Made by a program: the position numbers and the translations under genes. Under the pieces are notes generated by a model. It was not told the origin of the DNA. It made no database searches and saw only the letters and a list, made by a program, of their open reading frames with translations. Below, piece by piece: positions 1 through 8,882 of a stretch of DNA of 64,000 bases. How positions within the stretch are numbered: position 1 is the first letter of the stretch; every line of letters starts with the position of its first letter. The DNA is from JAXMCI01 sp046349435 (GTDB lineage Bacteria; Pseudomonadota; Alphaproteobacteria; Dongiales; Dongiaceae), in contig JAXMCI010000038.1 of assembly GCA_046349435.1 (NCBI GenBank), forward strand, positions 1-64,000. Reading direction: 5' to 3'.

Positions 1-195
1 GGCCAGCGCGATGGCACCCGACCAGTGGTCGAGCAGCCCGGCGACGGCGCCGACCACGGTCGACTTGCCGGAGCCGGATTCGCCGACCAGCCCGAAGGAC
101 TCGCCCTCGGCCACCGTGAAGGAGACGCCGCGCACCGCGTCGATCCGGGTCCGCCCCGTCCCGAAGCTGACGCCGAGATCCTCGACGGCGATCAC
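1..195 (-). CDS. Opp/Dpp-type ABC transporter ATP-binding protein, second ATPase (partial)
   Basis: Only the first 65 codons are in the window; the gene continues past the left edge. The start is a GTG at 195 whose GTGA overlaps the stop of the upstream ATPase, so the two are translationally coupled. A complete Walker A motif (GESGSGKS) follows the usual beta-strand lead-in, and the fragment matches the start of OppF/DppF-family ATPases. It is the last visible gene of the operon and would pair with the ATPase at 192-1055 to drive peptide uptake at the inner membrane. The C-terminal half, and so the exact subfamily, cannot be seen. Confidence 0.85.
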   Translation of the reverse strand, partial: MIAVEDLGVSFGTGRTRIDAVRGVSFTVAEGESFGLVGESGSGKSTVVGAVAGLLDHWSGAIALA

Positions 196-1055
196 GCCGG
201 CTCCCCGGCGAGCCAGGCCGGGTCGCGCTGCAGCGTCGGCAGCATCGGCCGGTCGTCGTCGACCCGCGGCAGCGCCGCCAGCAGGCCGCGGGTGTAGGGA
301 TGGCGGGCGTGCTGCAGCTCGGCGGCGCGGCAGGTTTCGACGATGCGGCCGGCATACATGATCAGCACGCGGTCGCAGAAGCTGGCCACCAGGTTGAGGT
401 CGTGGCTGATGAAGACCATGCCCATGCCGCGCCGGGTCACCAGCTCCTCGATGATCGCCAGCACCTGCAGCTGCACCGTGACGTCGAGCGCCGAGGTCGG
501 CTCGTCGGCGATCAGCAGGTCGGGCTCGGGGATCAGCATCATGGCGATCATGATGCGCTGGCCCATGCCGCCCGACACCTGGTGCGGATAGAGGTGGTAG
601 ACGGTCTCGGGATCGCGGATCTTCACCGCCTCGAGCATGGCGAGCGTGCGGCGCCGCGCCTCGGCGCGCGAGGCGCGGCCGTGGATGCGGTAGGCCTCCT
701 CGATCTGGTGGCCGACCTTCATCACCGGGTTGAGCGAGTATTTCGGGTCCTGCATGACCATGGCGATGCGGCGGCCGCGGATCTGCCGCATGCGCCGCTC
801 GCTGGCCGCCATCAGGTCCTCGCCGCCGAGGCTGAGCCGGCGCGCCGTCACCAGCCCGGGGCGCGGCACCAGCCGCATCGCCGCCCGGCCGGTCAGCGTC
901 TTGCCCGAGCCCGATTCGCCGACGATGCCGAGCCGCTCGCGGCCGACCGAGAAGGAGATGCCGCGCACCGCCTCGAAGCGCCCGGTGCTGGTCGGGAAGG
1001 TGACCCGGAGGTCCTCGACCTCGAGCAGGCCGTCGCTTGCCCGACTCGCGCTCAT
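192..1055 (-). CDS. Opp/Dpp-type ABC transporter ATP-binding protein (OppD/DppD-like), 287 aa
   Basis: This ATPase energises a di-/oligopeptide importer. It shows Walker A (GESGSGKT), a Q-loop (VMQDPKYSLNP), a signature motif in the form VSGGMGQR, Walker B (LLIADEPTSALD) and the H-loop (FISHDL). The C-terminus keeps HPYTRGLLAALP but ends soon after, so the cysteine-rich oligo-HPY tail seen in longer OppD proteins is missing. The chosen ATG at 1055 overlaps the permease stop as ATGA; the open frame extends a further 92 codons upstream but that part is only the shadow of the permease. Coupled downstream to the partial ATPase at 1-195. Confidence 0.93.
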   Translation of the reverse strand: MSASRASDGLLEVEDLRVTFPTSTGRFEAVRGISFSVGRERLGIVGESGSGKTLTGRAAMRLVPRPGLVTARRLSLGGEDLMAASERRMRQIRGRRIAMVMQDPKYSLNPVMKVGHQIEEAYRIHGRASRAEARRRTLAMLEAVKIRDPETVYHLYPHQVSGGMGQRIMIAMMLIPEPDLLIADEPTSALDVTVQLQVLAIIEELVTRRGMGMVFISHDLNLVASFCDRVLIMYAGRIVETCRAAELQHARHPYTRGLLAALPRVDDDRPMLPTLQRDPAWLAGEPA

Positions 1056-1948
1056 CGCTGCTTCGGGTCGAGCACGTCGCGCAGCCCGTCCCCCATCAGG
1101 TTGAAGCCGAGGCTGACCGCGAAGATGGCGATGCCGGGGATGGTCGAGACCCACCACTGGTCGAGCAGGTACTCGCGGCCCGAGGAGATCATGGCGCCCC
1201 ATTCCGGCATCGGCGGCTGGGCGCCGAGCCCGAGGAATCCCAGCCCCGCCGCGGTCAGGATGATGCCGGCCATGTCGAGCGTCAGGCGGACGATCACCGA
1301 GGAGGCGCAGAGCGGCACGATGTGCCGCCACAGGATGCGCAGGGAGGAGGCGCCCTGCAGCTGCGCCGCCTTGATGAAGACGGCATTGCGCACGGTCAGC
1401 GTCTCGGCCCGCGCCAGCCGCGCATAGGGCGGCCAGGAGGTCAGCGAGATGGCGATGATCGCGTTCTCGATCCCCGGCTTGAGGGCGGCGACGAAGGCCA
1501 TCGCCAGGATCAGCCTGGGGAAGGCGAGGAAGATGTCGGTGATGCGCATCAGCACGCGGTCGACGACGCCGCCGAGATAGCCGGAGACGGTGCCGACCAG
1601 CAGCCCGATCGGCACCACGATGGCGCCGACCAGCGCGACGATCGACAGCGTGATGCCGGACCCGTGGACGATGCGCGAGAGGATGTCGCGGCCGAGCTCG
1701 TCGGTGCCGAACCAGTGCGCGGCCGAGGGCGGCTGCAGGCGCCCGGGCAGGTCCTGGGCGTAGGGCGAGGGCAGCGGCAGCACCGGCGCCAGCACCGCCA
1801 TCAGCACCAGCCCGAGCACGATGGCGAGCCCGACCATGCCGAGCCGGTTGCGCGCGAAGGCGAGCCAGCCGCGGTACCAGCGGCCGAGCGCCGCCTGGCG
1901 CCGGGAGTGCGGCGCCTCGTCGAGCAGCCAGGCGCGGGTGCCGCTCAT
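1052..1948 (-). CDS. Opp/Dpp-type ABC transporter permease (DppC/OppC-like), 298 aa
   Basis: Inner-membrane permease subunit of the peptide importer. The N-terminus has a cytoplasmic stretch and a first membrane segment (around residues 37-55), followed by the OppC-type extracytoplasmic HWFGTDELGRD motif. Five further hydrophobic segments and the EAA loop near 'AAQLQGASSLRILWRHIVP' follow. It ends in NLMGDGLRDVLDPKQR, typical of the family. It overlaps both neighbours by ATGA, which indicates one translationally coupled operon: substrate-binding protein, permease B, permease C, ATPase D, ATPase F. Confidence 0.94.
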   Translation of the reverse strand: MSGTRAWLLDEAPHSRRQAALGRWYRGWLAFARNRLGMVGLAIVLGLVLMAVLAPVLPLPSPYAQDLPGRLQPPSAAHWFGTDELGRDILSRIVHGSGITLSIVALVGAIVVPIGLLVGTVSGYLGGVVDRVLMRITDIFLAFPRLILAMAFVAALKPGIENAIIAISLTSWPPYARLARAETLTVRNAVFIKAAQLQGASSLRILWRHIVPLCASSVIVRLTLDMAGIILTAAGLGFLGLGAQPPMPEWGAMISSGREYLLDQWWVSTIPGIAIFAVSLGFNLMGDGLRDVLDPKQR

Positions 1949-3012
1949 CGGGCGCGCGGATCGACCAGCCGGTAGAGCAGGTCGCAGAAGAGGTTGATGC
2001 CGATATAGACCGCGCCGACCAGCAGGGTGCCGCCGAGCACCGCGTTCATGTCGACGTTGAACAAGGACTTGGTGATGTAGAGGCCGAGGCCCGGCCAGGC
2101 GAACACGGTCTCGGTCAGCACCGCGCCCTCGAGCAGCCCGGCATAGGAGAGCGCGATGACGGTGATCAGCGGCACCAGCATGTTGCCGAGCGCGTGGCGC
2201 CAGACGATGCGCCGCTCCGACAGGCCCTTGGCGCGCGCCGTCACCACGTATTCGGCGCGCAGCTGGTCGAGCATGAAGCTGCGCGTCATGCGGGCGATGT
2301 AGGCGAGCGAGTAGTAGCCGAGCAGGGCCGAGGGCAGCGCCAGGTGCGAGAGCGCGTCGCGGAAGGCGTCCCAGTCGCCGGCGAGCAGCGTGTCGACGGT
2401 GATCAGCCCGGTCACCGGCTCGATGAAGTCGGCATAGGCGACGTCGAGGCGGCCGGGCCCGCCGACCAGCCCGAGCCGGGCATAGAGCACCAGCAGCCCG
2501 ACCATGCCGAGCCAGAAGATCGGCACGGAATATCCCACCAGCCCGATCACCCGCACCAGCTGGTCCGGCCAGCGCCCCTGGTGGGTGGCGGCGGCGATGC
2601 CCATCGGCACGCCGACCAGCACGCCGAGCAGGGTGGCCAGCGTGGCGAGCTCCAGGGTGGCCGGGAAGAAGTGCAGCAGGTCGTCCAGCACCGGCTGCGA
2701 GGTGATCACCGAGGTGCCGAGGTCGCCGTGCAGCACCTTGACGAGGTAGTTGACGAACTGCTGCCAGATCGGCAGGTCGAGGCCCATCTCCGCCCGCACC
2801 CGGGCGTAGGTCTCGGGCAGCGCCCGGTCGCCGACCACCGCCAGCACCGGATCGACCGGCACCACCCGGCCGATCACGAAGGTGACGAGGATCAGGCCGA
2901 GGAAGGTGAGGACCAGCGTGCCGAGGAAGCGGCCGGCCTCGCCGAGCCAGGCCGGCGGGAACGGGCTGCCGCCCGCCCCCGCCGGCACCGGCCGCGCCGG
3001 CTGGGCCGTCAC
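1945..3012 (-). CDS. Opp/Dpp-type ABC transporter permease (DppB/OppB-like), 355 aa
   Basis: Partner permease of the 1052-1948 product. It has an N-terminal proline/glycine-rich tail, a membrane segment around residues 30-48, then the DppB-type extracytoplasmic region and the conserved C-terminal EAA loop (YVVTARAKGLSERRIVWRHALGN). The ending NLFCDLLYRLVDPRAR is typical of DppB. It begins 25 bp after the binding-protein stop and overlaps the next permease by 4 bp. Its N-terminal extension (about 28 residues) is longer than in Escherichia coli DppB. Confidence 0.94.
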   Translation of the reverse strand: MTAQPARPVPAGAGGSPFPPAWLGEAGRFLGTLVLTFLGLILVTFVIGRVVPVDPVLAVVGDRALPETYARVRAEMGLDLPIWQQFVNYLVKVLHGDLGTSVITSQPVLDDLLHFFPATLELATLATLLGVLVGVPMGIAAATHQGRWPDQLVRVIGLVGYSVPIFWLGMVGLLVLYARLGLVGGPGRLDVAYADFIEPVTGLITVDTLLAGDWDAFRDALSHLALPSALLGYYSLAYIARMTRSFMLDQLRAEYVVTARAKGLSERRIVWRHALGNMLVPLITVIALSYAGLLEGAVLTETVFAWPGLGLYITKSLFNVDMNAVLGGTLLVGAVYIGINLFCDLLYRLVDPRAR

Positions 3013-3037
3013 CGGGAAACCGGGCCCGGTGCTTCGG

Positions 3038-4618
3038 CTACTTCGTGGTCGCCCGGTAGAACACCAGGTCGGTGTTCGGGCCGGAGAAGAAGCCCTCGAC
3101 GTTGGCGCGGCGCGCCGTCAGCTCCGTCTCCTGGAACATGACGACGAGCGCGCCGTCGTCCTGCAGCTTCTTCTGGATGTCGAGATACATCTGCCGGCGC
3201 TTGTCGCCGTCGCGCTCGCGCACCGCCGCGTCGGTCTCCTTGGTGATGTCCGGGATGTCCCAGGCATTGCGCCAGGCGAGCGGCTTGGACTTGGCGTTGT
3301 CGGAATTGTCCGGGTTGCGCGCGAAGCTGTCGGCGTTGGAGTGCGGGTCGAGATAGTCGGGCGCCCAGTAGAGGATGACGATCTGGTGGTTGCGGGCGCG
3401 GTACTTGGTGATCACCTGCTTCGACTCGGCCGCGACGATGTTCACCTTGATGCCGGCCTGGCCGAAGGTCGACTGGATCGACTGCGCGATGTCGGAGAAG
3501 GGCGAGCTGTTGCTGGCGTCGATCTGCACCTCGAAGCCGTTGGGATAGCCCGCCTCGGCGAGCAGCGCCTTGGCCTTGGCGACGTCGAGATGGAACGGCG
3601 TGTCGGTCAGCGAGGCGTCGAAGCCCGACGGCCAGAAGGCCTGGTGCACCTTGTAGCGGCCCTGGAGGAAGGTCGATTCCATGCCCTGGTAGTCGATCAG
3701 CCAGCGGATCGCCTGGCGGACCTTCGGCTTGGCCAGCGCCTCGACCTTCTGGTTGAGGCCCATGTAGTAGACGGTCGCCTTGGGGTCGGCCTCGACCTTG
3801 ATGTCCTTGTTGTCGGCGACGCCCTTGATCTGGTCCGGCGTCAGGTTGCGGGCGATGTCGATGTCGCCCTTCTCCAGCAGCAGCCGCTGCGCCGAGGCCT
3901 CCGGCACGTGGCGGACGATCACCCGCTTCATCGCCGTGGCGGGCTTGCGCGCACCCGGGAACGCCTCCATCGCCACCGACTCGTTGGCCTTCCAGGCCTT
4001 GAGCACGTAGGGGCCGGAGCCGGCCGAGTGGGTCTTCAGCCACTCATGGCCGAAATCGCCCTTCGTCTCGTGCGCCATCGCCACCTTCTTGTCGATGATC
4101 GAGGCGACGCCGGCGGTCAGGCAGTTGAGCACGAAGGTGGGCGCGAGATCCTCGGTGATGGTCAGCGACACCGTCTGCGGGTCGGTCGCCTTGACCAGCT
4201 TGGTGACGTTGTCGGGCGTCCAGCCGAGCTGGGTCAGGATGAAGGCGGGCGTCAGGTTGAGCGCGATCACCCGCTGGAAGGAGAAGGCGACGTCCTCGGC
4301 GGTGACCGGGTTGCCCGAGGCGAACTTGAGGCCGGGGCGCAGCTTGAAGGTGATGGTGCGGCCGTCGTCGCTGACGCTGTAGCTCTCGGCCGCGGTCGGC
4401 ACCAGCTTCTTGATGTCCTCCAGCTCGTAGCCCATCAGCCGGTCGTAGAGATTGCCGACGATCTCGCCGCCCGAGAGCTCGAAGGTCTCGGCCGGGTCGA
4501 GCGTGATGATGTCGTCGATGTTCTTGGCGATGACCAGCGTGTCCTTCGGCGTCGCGGCGAACGCCGGCGTCGCGCCGAGCGCCGCGGCCAGGACCAGGCT
4601 GGCAACCAGCTTTCTCAT
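3038..4618 (-). CDS. Extracellular solute-binding protein family 5 (peptide/nickel type), 526 aa
   Basis: Periplasmic receptor of the peptide-type ABC importer encoded just downstream. A classical signal peptide (MRKL, hydrophobic core, AFA-A cleavage site near residue 21) precedes a family-5 binding domain of normal length. Family hallmarks include LDPAETFELSGGEIVGNLYDRL near the N-terminus and FKLRPGLKFASGNPVTAEDV around residues 90-115. The ATG at 4618 has a good ribosome-binding site (GGGAGGT about 5 nt upstream). It is the first gene of the operon. The substrate cannot be read from sequence; di- or oligopeptides are the usual ligands, but glutathione or opines are also possible. Confidence 0.93.
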   Translation of the reverse strand: MRKLVASLVLAAALGATPAFAATPKDTLVIAKNIDDIITLDPAETFELSGGEIVGNLYDRLMGYELEDIKKLVPTAAESYSVSDDGRTITFKLRPGLKFASGNPVTAEDVAFSFQRVIALNLTPAFILTQLGWTPDNVTKLVKATDPQTVSLTITEDLAPTFVLNCLTAGVASIIDKKVAMAHETKGDFGHEWLKTHSAGSGPYVLKAWKANESVAMEAFPGARKPATAMKRVIVRHVPEASAQRLLLEKGDIDIARNLTPDQIKGVADNKDIKVEADPKATVYYMGLNQKVEALAKPKVRQAIRWLIDYQGMESTFLQGRYKVHQAFWPSGFDASLTDTPFHLDVAKAKALLAEAGYPNGFEVQIDASNSSPFSDIAQSIQSTFGQAGIKVNIVAAESKQVITKYRARNHQIVILYWAPDYLDPHSNADSFARNPDNSDNAKSKPLAWRNAWDIPDITKETDAAVRERDGDKRRQMYLDIQKKLQDDGALVVMFQETELTARRANVEGFFSGPNTDLVFYRATTK

Positions 4619-4799
4619 GTGAACCTCCCTCTTGGCCGAGTCCCCGCGAACCACTGCGCAGGGGGCGGCGTCTTGGCCGGCTATGGTGGAAGGCCGGCCG
4701 CGGCGCTGTCAAGCGAAGGGAAGCTCTCCTCGCCGGGCGGACAGGCCCGGCTGCGCCCGGCGACGCGGGGCGGCCCCGCGCCGCCGGGCGCCCGGACCG

Positions 4800-5759
4800 C
4801 TAGCGGAAGCCCTTCTTGCTCAGCTCGAGCACGCCCGCCGCCTTGTCCTTGGTGATGAAGCCCGGGCCGGTCGGCCAGGCGGTCGGCGCGATGACGCCGT
4901 ACTTGCGGTAGTTGTCGAACAGCACCACCGGCAGGTAGCCCATCAGGAACTGCTGGGCATCGGTGGCGAAGAGCAGCGTGCCGTCGGCCACCCGCTCGAG
5001 GATCTCCGGGGTCATGTCGAAGGTCGCCATGGCCTTGAGCCGGCCCTTGGCGTCGAGCTCCTTGACCGCGTTCAGCATCGGGATGGCGCTGGTCGGACCG
5101 AGCGCGATGATCGCGTCGACGCTGCCGTCCTTCTGCAGCGCCGCGGCGATGCGCGACTTGGAGTCGACCGGGTCCATGGTCACCGGCAGCACGGTCTCCT
5201 TGACGGCCGAGCCGTCCTTGACGCCGTTGCAGCGGTTGTCGAGGTCGGTGTTCCCGACCTCCATGTTGATGCACATGATGTGGGTGGCGCCGGCGGCGGC
5301 CAGCCGCTTGCCGACCAGCACGCCGGCCTGGTACTCGTCCTGGCCGAGATAGCCGATGATGCCGAGCTTCTGGAAGGTGCTGAGGCCGGAATCGATGCCG
5401 AGCACCGGGATGCCGGCGGCGATGGCGCCCTGGATCGAGGCCTTGAGCGCGTCGGCGTCGGGGATCGAGACGACCAGCCCGTCGGGCTTGCTGGCGACCG
5501 CCGCGTCGATCATCTTGGCCATCGCCGACATGTCGAAGGTGTCGGGCGATTCGTACTGCACGTCGGCGTTGTAGACCTTCGCCGCCTCGGCCAGCCCGTT
5601 CTTGATGGCGTTCCAGTAGGGGTCGCCGGCCTGGCCGTGGGTGACGAAGATCACCCGCATCTTGTCGGCCGCCGCCGCCTGGCCGACGGCCAGGCCGAGG
5701 GCCACGGCCAGGCCGGCGAGCGCCAGCAGGCCGGTCCGCATTCCGCCCGAGATCCTCAT
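4800..5759 (-). CDS. Periplasmic sugar-binding protein, LacI/RbsB-like fold (orphan), 319 aa
   Basis: Type I periplasmic binding protein of the ribose/galactose family. It has a signal peptide (cleavage near AAA-ADK, residue 31), then the family pattern MRVIFVTHGQAGDPYWNAI, a DGLVVSIPD strand-turn and a hinge region around GTLLFATDAQQFLMGYLPV. A strong ribosome-binding site (GAGGAGGAGGGAG) lies before the ATG at 5759. No permease or ATPase gene lies beside it: upstream on the same strand is the DegT-type aminotransferase with 96 bp between, and downstream is the unrelated peptide operon. It may use a transporter encoded elsewhere or serve as a sensor ligand-binding protein. Confidence 0.88.
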   Translation of the reverse strand: MRISGGMRTGLLALAGLAVALGLAVGQAAAADKMRVIFVTHGQAGDPYWNAIKNGLAEAAKVYNADVQYESPDTFDMSAMAKMIDAAVASKPDGLVVSIPDADALKASIQGAIAAGIPVLGIDSGLSTFQKLGIIGYLGQDEYQAGVLVGKRLAAAGATHIMCINMEVGNTDLDNRCNGVKDGSAVKETVLPVTMDPVDSKSRIAAALQKDGSVDAIIALGPTSAIPMLNAVKELDAKGRLKAMATFDMTPEILERVADGTLLFATDAQQFLMGYLPVVLFDNYRKYGVIAPTAWPTGPGFITKDKAAGVLELSKKGFR

Positions 5760-5855
5760 TCGTCTCCCTCCTCCTCGTTATGCCCTCGGCGGAACGGAGC
5801 GCCCGCCCTCAGGCCTCGACCGCGATCGTCGTCGCCGGGCCTCGCCCGACGCGCG

Positions 5856-7100
5856 CTAGCCCTGCAGGTCGAACTTCTGGATGTCGACCGGCGTGGCGTT
5901 GCGGATGTCGGCTTCCTCCGGCGACAGCCCGGCGAGCGCCACCCGCGCGGCGACGCCGATATTGTGGATGGTGTCGGCGATCTCCTTGTCGGTGTGGCGC
6001 GGGTGGGTCGGCACCATCACCGTGCGGTTGAGGATGGCCAGCGACCCCGCGCACATCTCCTTGCTGTAGGTCCGCCGGCAGCCCTCGTTCTCCTTCATCT
6101 TGTAGGGGTTCAGCGCCGGGTGGGCGGCGCCGGCGCCCATCAGCACCTGGTCCCATTCGGTGTAGTTGTGCCGGCCGGTCTTGCCGGCGATCACCGTCGG
6201 GAAGACCTTGACGAAGCGCTCGGCCGCCTCGGCCGAGGGCAGGCTGTAGATCACCTGGGTGGCGCAGTCGTAGGTCGGGCTGTTGAGCGGCGCCGGCCGG
6301 AGGCCGAGATTGCCGAGCGAGGCGGTCCCGGCGAGGATGCGGTCGCGCTCGCGGCGCATCGTCGCGACCATCTCGTCGATGCGGTCGAGCTGGACGTTGA
6401 GCATGGCGCCCATCAGCTCCGAGGCGCGCGCCCCGTTGGCGGCGAAGGGCTGCACCGCGTCGTTGCGGCCCTGCCAGTAGAAGTGGCAGGGATCGATGGC
6501 GCAGCGCGCCCGCTCCGCCACCGTGTCGTCGTCGGTGACGACGCCGCCGCCCTCGCCGCAGGTCATGTTCTTGAAGTAGTTGAAGCTGAAGGCGCCGACC
6601 TTGCCGAGGCTGCCGAACTTGCGGCCCTCGTAGCCGCCGCCGACGCCCTGGCAGGCATCCTCGATGACGATCAGCTTGTGCTTCGCGGCGATCGCCAGGA
6701 TCTCGTCCATGGCGCAGGCGGTGCCCCACATGTGGACGGGCACCACGGCCCGGGTGCGCGGCCCGATCGCCGCCTCGAACGCCGCCGGGGCGAGGGTCAG
6801 GCTCTCGTCGATGTCGACGATCACCGGGATCGCGCCGACCGCCAGCACCGAGGTGGCGGTCGCCATGTAGGTGTGCGCCGGGATCAGCACCTCGTCGCCC
6901 GGCCCGAGCCCGACGCCGATCATCGCCGCGACCAGCGCGTTGCTGCCCGAGGCCGCCATGGCGAAGTGCTTCTTGCCGAGGTACTTGGCGTAGCGCGCCT
7001 CGAACCGGTCGCACTCGCTGCCGACGCCGTAGCGGAACAAGGCGCTGTTGGCGATCACCTTGGCGACGGCGTCGATCTCTTCCTGTCCGACGATGTACAT
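5856..7100 (-). CDS. DegT/DnrJ/EryC1/StrS-family PLP aminotransferase, 414 aa
   Basis: Predicted PLP-dependent sugar aminotransferase of the DegT family, which converts keto-sugars to amino-sugars. Visible hallmarks are the substrate/PLP region PAHTYMATATSVLAVGAIPV (residues 75-94), the PLP-ring aspartate in IEDACQGVGG (Asp148) and the Schiff-base lysine in FNYFKNMTCGEGG (Lys177). The start ATG at 7100 has an AGGAGAG ribosome-binding site; the longer open frame upstream has no support. No other nucleotide-sugar genes lie nearby; the only same-strand partner is the sugar-binding protein downstream. Family assignment is firm; the substrate is unknown. Confidence 0.9.
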   Translation of the reverse strand: MYIVGQEEIDAVAKVIANSALFRYGVGSECDRFEARYAKYLGKKHFAMAASGSNALVAAMIGVGLGPGDEVLIPAHTYMATATSVLAVGAIPVIVDIDESLTLAPAAFEAAIGPRTRAVVPVHMWGTACAMDEILAIAAKHKLIVIEDACQGVGGGYEGRKFGSLGKVGAFSFNYFKNMTCGEGGGVVTDDDTVAERARCAIDPCHFYWQGRNDAVQPFAANGARASELMGAMLNVQLDRIDEMVATMRRERDRILAGTASLGNLGLRPAPLNSPTYDCATQVIYSLPSAEAAERFVKVFPTVIAGKTGRHNYTEWDQVLMGAGAAHPALNPYKMKENEGCRRTYSKEMCAGSLAILNRTVMVPTHPRHTDKEIADTIHNIGVAARVALAGLSPEEADIRNATPVDIQKFDLQG

Positions 7101-7238
7101 GGGCGCACTCTCCTCTCCGCCGCCTCGGGGCGGCGCCGGGCAGAGCATAAGCCGGCCATGGCTCGTCAAGAAGAGCCAACCCACGCGATTTCCATGGAAC
7201 CACTTCCCCGCCCGGCCCCCTCCCCCGTCGGCGGGACG

Positions 7239-8531
7239 TCAGGCTGGCGTTGCCGGGCCGAGGCCGGCCACGGCCGTCGCCGGCAGGCCGCGCGACCGGA
7301 CCGGCCGCGCCGCGGCGGCGGGTTGGCGTGCCGCCGTGGCGACGATCACCCCGTAGAGCAGCAGCAGGGCGTAGCAGGGCAGGGCCGGACCGACGAACCA
7401 GCCCCAGAGCGGGTGCAGCGCCTCCTTCGGCAGCCGGATCGCGGCCGCCATCCAGGCGAGGGCGAGGAGCCGCCAGGCCCAGGGGGAGGGCCGGCCCTGG
7501 CGCAGCAGGTGATCGCCGATGGCGGCGAAGGCGACGAGCAGGACCGGGAAGTAGTAGGCCCAGCCGAGCGGCGAGAGCAGCAGCATCAGCGGGACGGTGG
7601 CGGCGAACAGCAGGTCGCGGTCCGGCCGGCGCCAGGCCAGCCAGATCCAGCTGGCGAGCAGGCCGAGGCTGGCGGCGGCGACCGCCGCGCGGCACAGTCC
7701 CGGCGCGCGAACCAGCGGCGCTTCCGCGGTGGCGCCGATGATGCGCTCGAGGAAGCCGGTGACCGAGGCGTTCCAGCTCCGGTCGAGCCAGGTCACGGCG
7801 CCGAGGACCTCGACGTACCTGGCGTAGTCCGACGCGCCGAGCACGGCGGCCGCGAGCGCGTTGCAGGCGAGCAGGCCCGCCAGGGCGCAGAGCAGCGCCC
7901 GCCAGCGGCGCTGCACGAGCAGCATCAGGAGGAACAGCCCGGCGAAGAGCTTGATTGAGAGCGCCACGCCGAGGATGGTGCCCGCCAGCCCTTCCCGTCC
8001 CGCGCGCTGCGCCGCCCAGGCCGCCGCGAGCAGGGCGAGGAGCAGCAGCGAGAGCTGCCCCAGCTCGACGCCGAGCCAGGTCGGATAGGAGCAGAGGAGG
8101 AGCAGCAGCGCGCCGGCTTCCGCCGCCCGGCGTTCCGGCCCCGGCGGGACCGCCGTGCGGGCCAGCAGCAGCGCGCCCGCGACGCCCAGCGCCAGCGACA
8201 GCAGCGACCAGGCGAGGAAGGAGTCGGGCAAGGCGAGCCGGGCGAGCGGCAGGAACAGGAGCGTCTGGAACGGCGGGTTCAGGTTCGGCCCGAGGATCTC
8301 GCCTTCCTCGGCCGGGCCGTTCGGAACGAAGCGCGCCGCCGTGGCGGGGTGGTAGATGCTCCCGCCCTCGAGGGCGAACTGCGCGCTGGCATAGAACTTG
8401 TTGTAGTCGGTCTCGCTGTAGCCGCGATGGATGGCGGCGAGGTGGGCGAGGTAGACGCAGAGCAGCACCAGCGCGGCACCGAGCGCCGCGGCGAGCGCGG
8501 CGCGAGGGCGCGGGATGGGCGAGACAGGCAT
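7239..8531 (-). CDS. GT87-type (DUF2029) polyprenyl-phosphate-dependent glycosyltransferase, 430 aa
   Basis: Multi-pass inner-membrane protein with about ten hydrophobic segments across its whole length. The first periplasmic loop carries YSETDYNKFYASAQFALEG and then NLNPPFQTLLFLPLA, the acidic and NPP patterns typical of GT87 mannosyl-/glycosyltransferases, which take sugar from a polyprenyl-phosphate donor. The C-terminus is a short basic cytoplasmic tail. It is the last gene of a same-strand group containing the small repeat proteins and the ADYC protein, 72 bp after the 60-residue gene, so it may be co-transcribed. A role in glycosylating envelope or secreted products is possible but not shown. 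Confidence 0.83.
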   Translation of the reverse strand: MPVSPIPRPRAALAAALGAALVLLCVYLAHLAAIHRGYSETDYNKFYASAQFALEGGSIYHPATAARFVPNGPAEEGEILGPNLNPPFQTLLFLPLARLALPDSFLAWSLLSLALGVAGALLLARTAVPPGPERRAAEAGALLLLLCSYPTWLGVELGQLSLLLLALLAAAWAAQRAGREGLAGTILGVALSIKLFAGLFLLMLLVQRRWRALLCALAGLLACNALAAAVLGASDYARYVEVLGAVTWLDRSWNASVTGFLERIIGATAEAPLVRAPGLCRAAVAAASLGLLASWIWLAWRRPDRDLLFAATVPLMLLLSPLGWAYYFPVLLVAFAAIGDHLLRQGRPSPWAWRLLALAWMAAAIRLPKEALHPLWGWFVGPALPCYALLLLYGVIVATAARQPAAAARPVRSRGLPATAVAGLGPATPA

Positions 8532-8603
8532 CGGGTCACCGTCCGTGGCTGGTGGGAGCGATCGGGGGCGGCGAGGCCGGCCGCCCCCGCTTCGCGCGAG
8601 CGG

Positions 8604-8786
8604 TCAGCGAGCGGCGGGCGGGACCGCCGCGGCATCGACCCCGTCGAGGCTGATGCCGTTGAGGCCGCCGGTGCCGCCAGGGCCGCTGGCCATGGCGCGC
8701 TCGGCCGGCTGCAGGGCGAAGGTCAGCACGACCGTCGCCAGCGCGGCGGTCGCGAGCAGGATGCGAAGGGTCTTCTTCCGGTTCAT
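8604..8786 (-). CDS. Small secreted repeat protein, 60 aa (paralogue of the 9776-10087 product)
   Basis: Not a family I can name. The 33-residue N-terminus is a signal peptide (basic MNRKKTLR, hydrophobic core LLATAALATVVLTF, probable cleavage at RAMA-SG). The mature part is only about 27 residues and contains one copy of GGTGGLNGISLDGVDA. A convincing ribosome-binding site (GAGGAGAG about 5 nt before ATG) and the near-identical leader of the paralogue 1 kb upstream support it as a real gene. It lies between the ADYC protein gene and the GT87 gene on the same strand. Small size and one glycine-rich motif suggest a structural or ligand peptide rather than an enzyme. Confidence 0.72.
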   Translation of the reverse strand: MNRKKTLRILLATAALATVVLTFALQPAERAMASGPGGTGGLNGISLDGVDAAAVPPAAR

Positions 8787-8882
8787 GGTTCTCTCCTCTC
8801 GACCCCGATCGATGCGGTGGCCGCGGGCGCCGGGGTCGGGAGGGCGCCCAGAGGCCGATGCGGTAGACGTGATGGCGGCCGC

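Noticed and set aside
300..1427. Long plus-strand open frame over the first peptide operon, and similar long frames opposite most genes
   Set aside because: High G+C makes antisense frames open. The translations are His/Arg/Gly/Ala-rich without domains, and the minus-strand genes beneath them have full motifs and ribosome-binding sites.
4680..4799. GC-rich hairpin after the sugar receptor gene as a terminator
   Set aside because: A 12-bp stem with one wobble pair can be drawn but there is no T-tract, and similar stems arise often at this base composition.
4632..7958. An 1108-codon plus-strand frame across the sugar receptor and DegT genes
   Set aside because: Low-complexity His/Val/Asp/Arg-rich shadow with no start signal; the minus strand encodes recognisable proteins.
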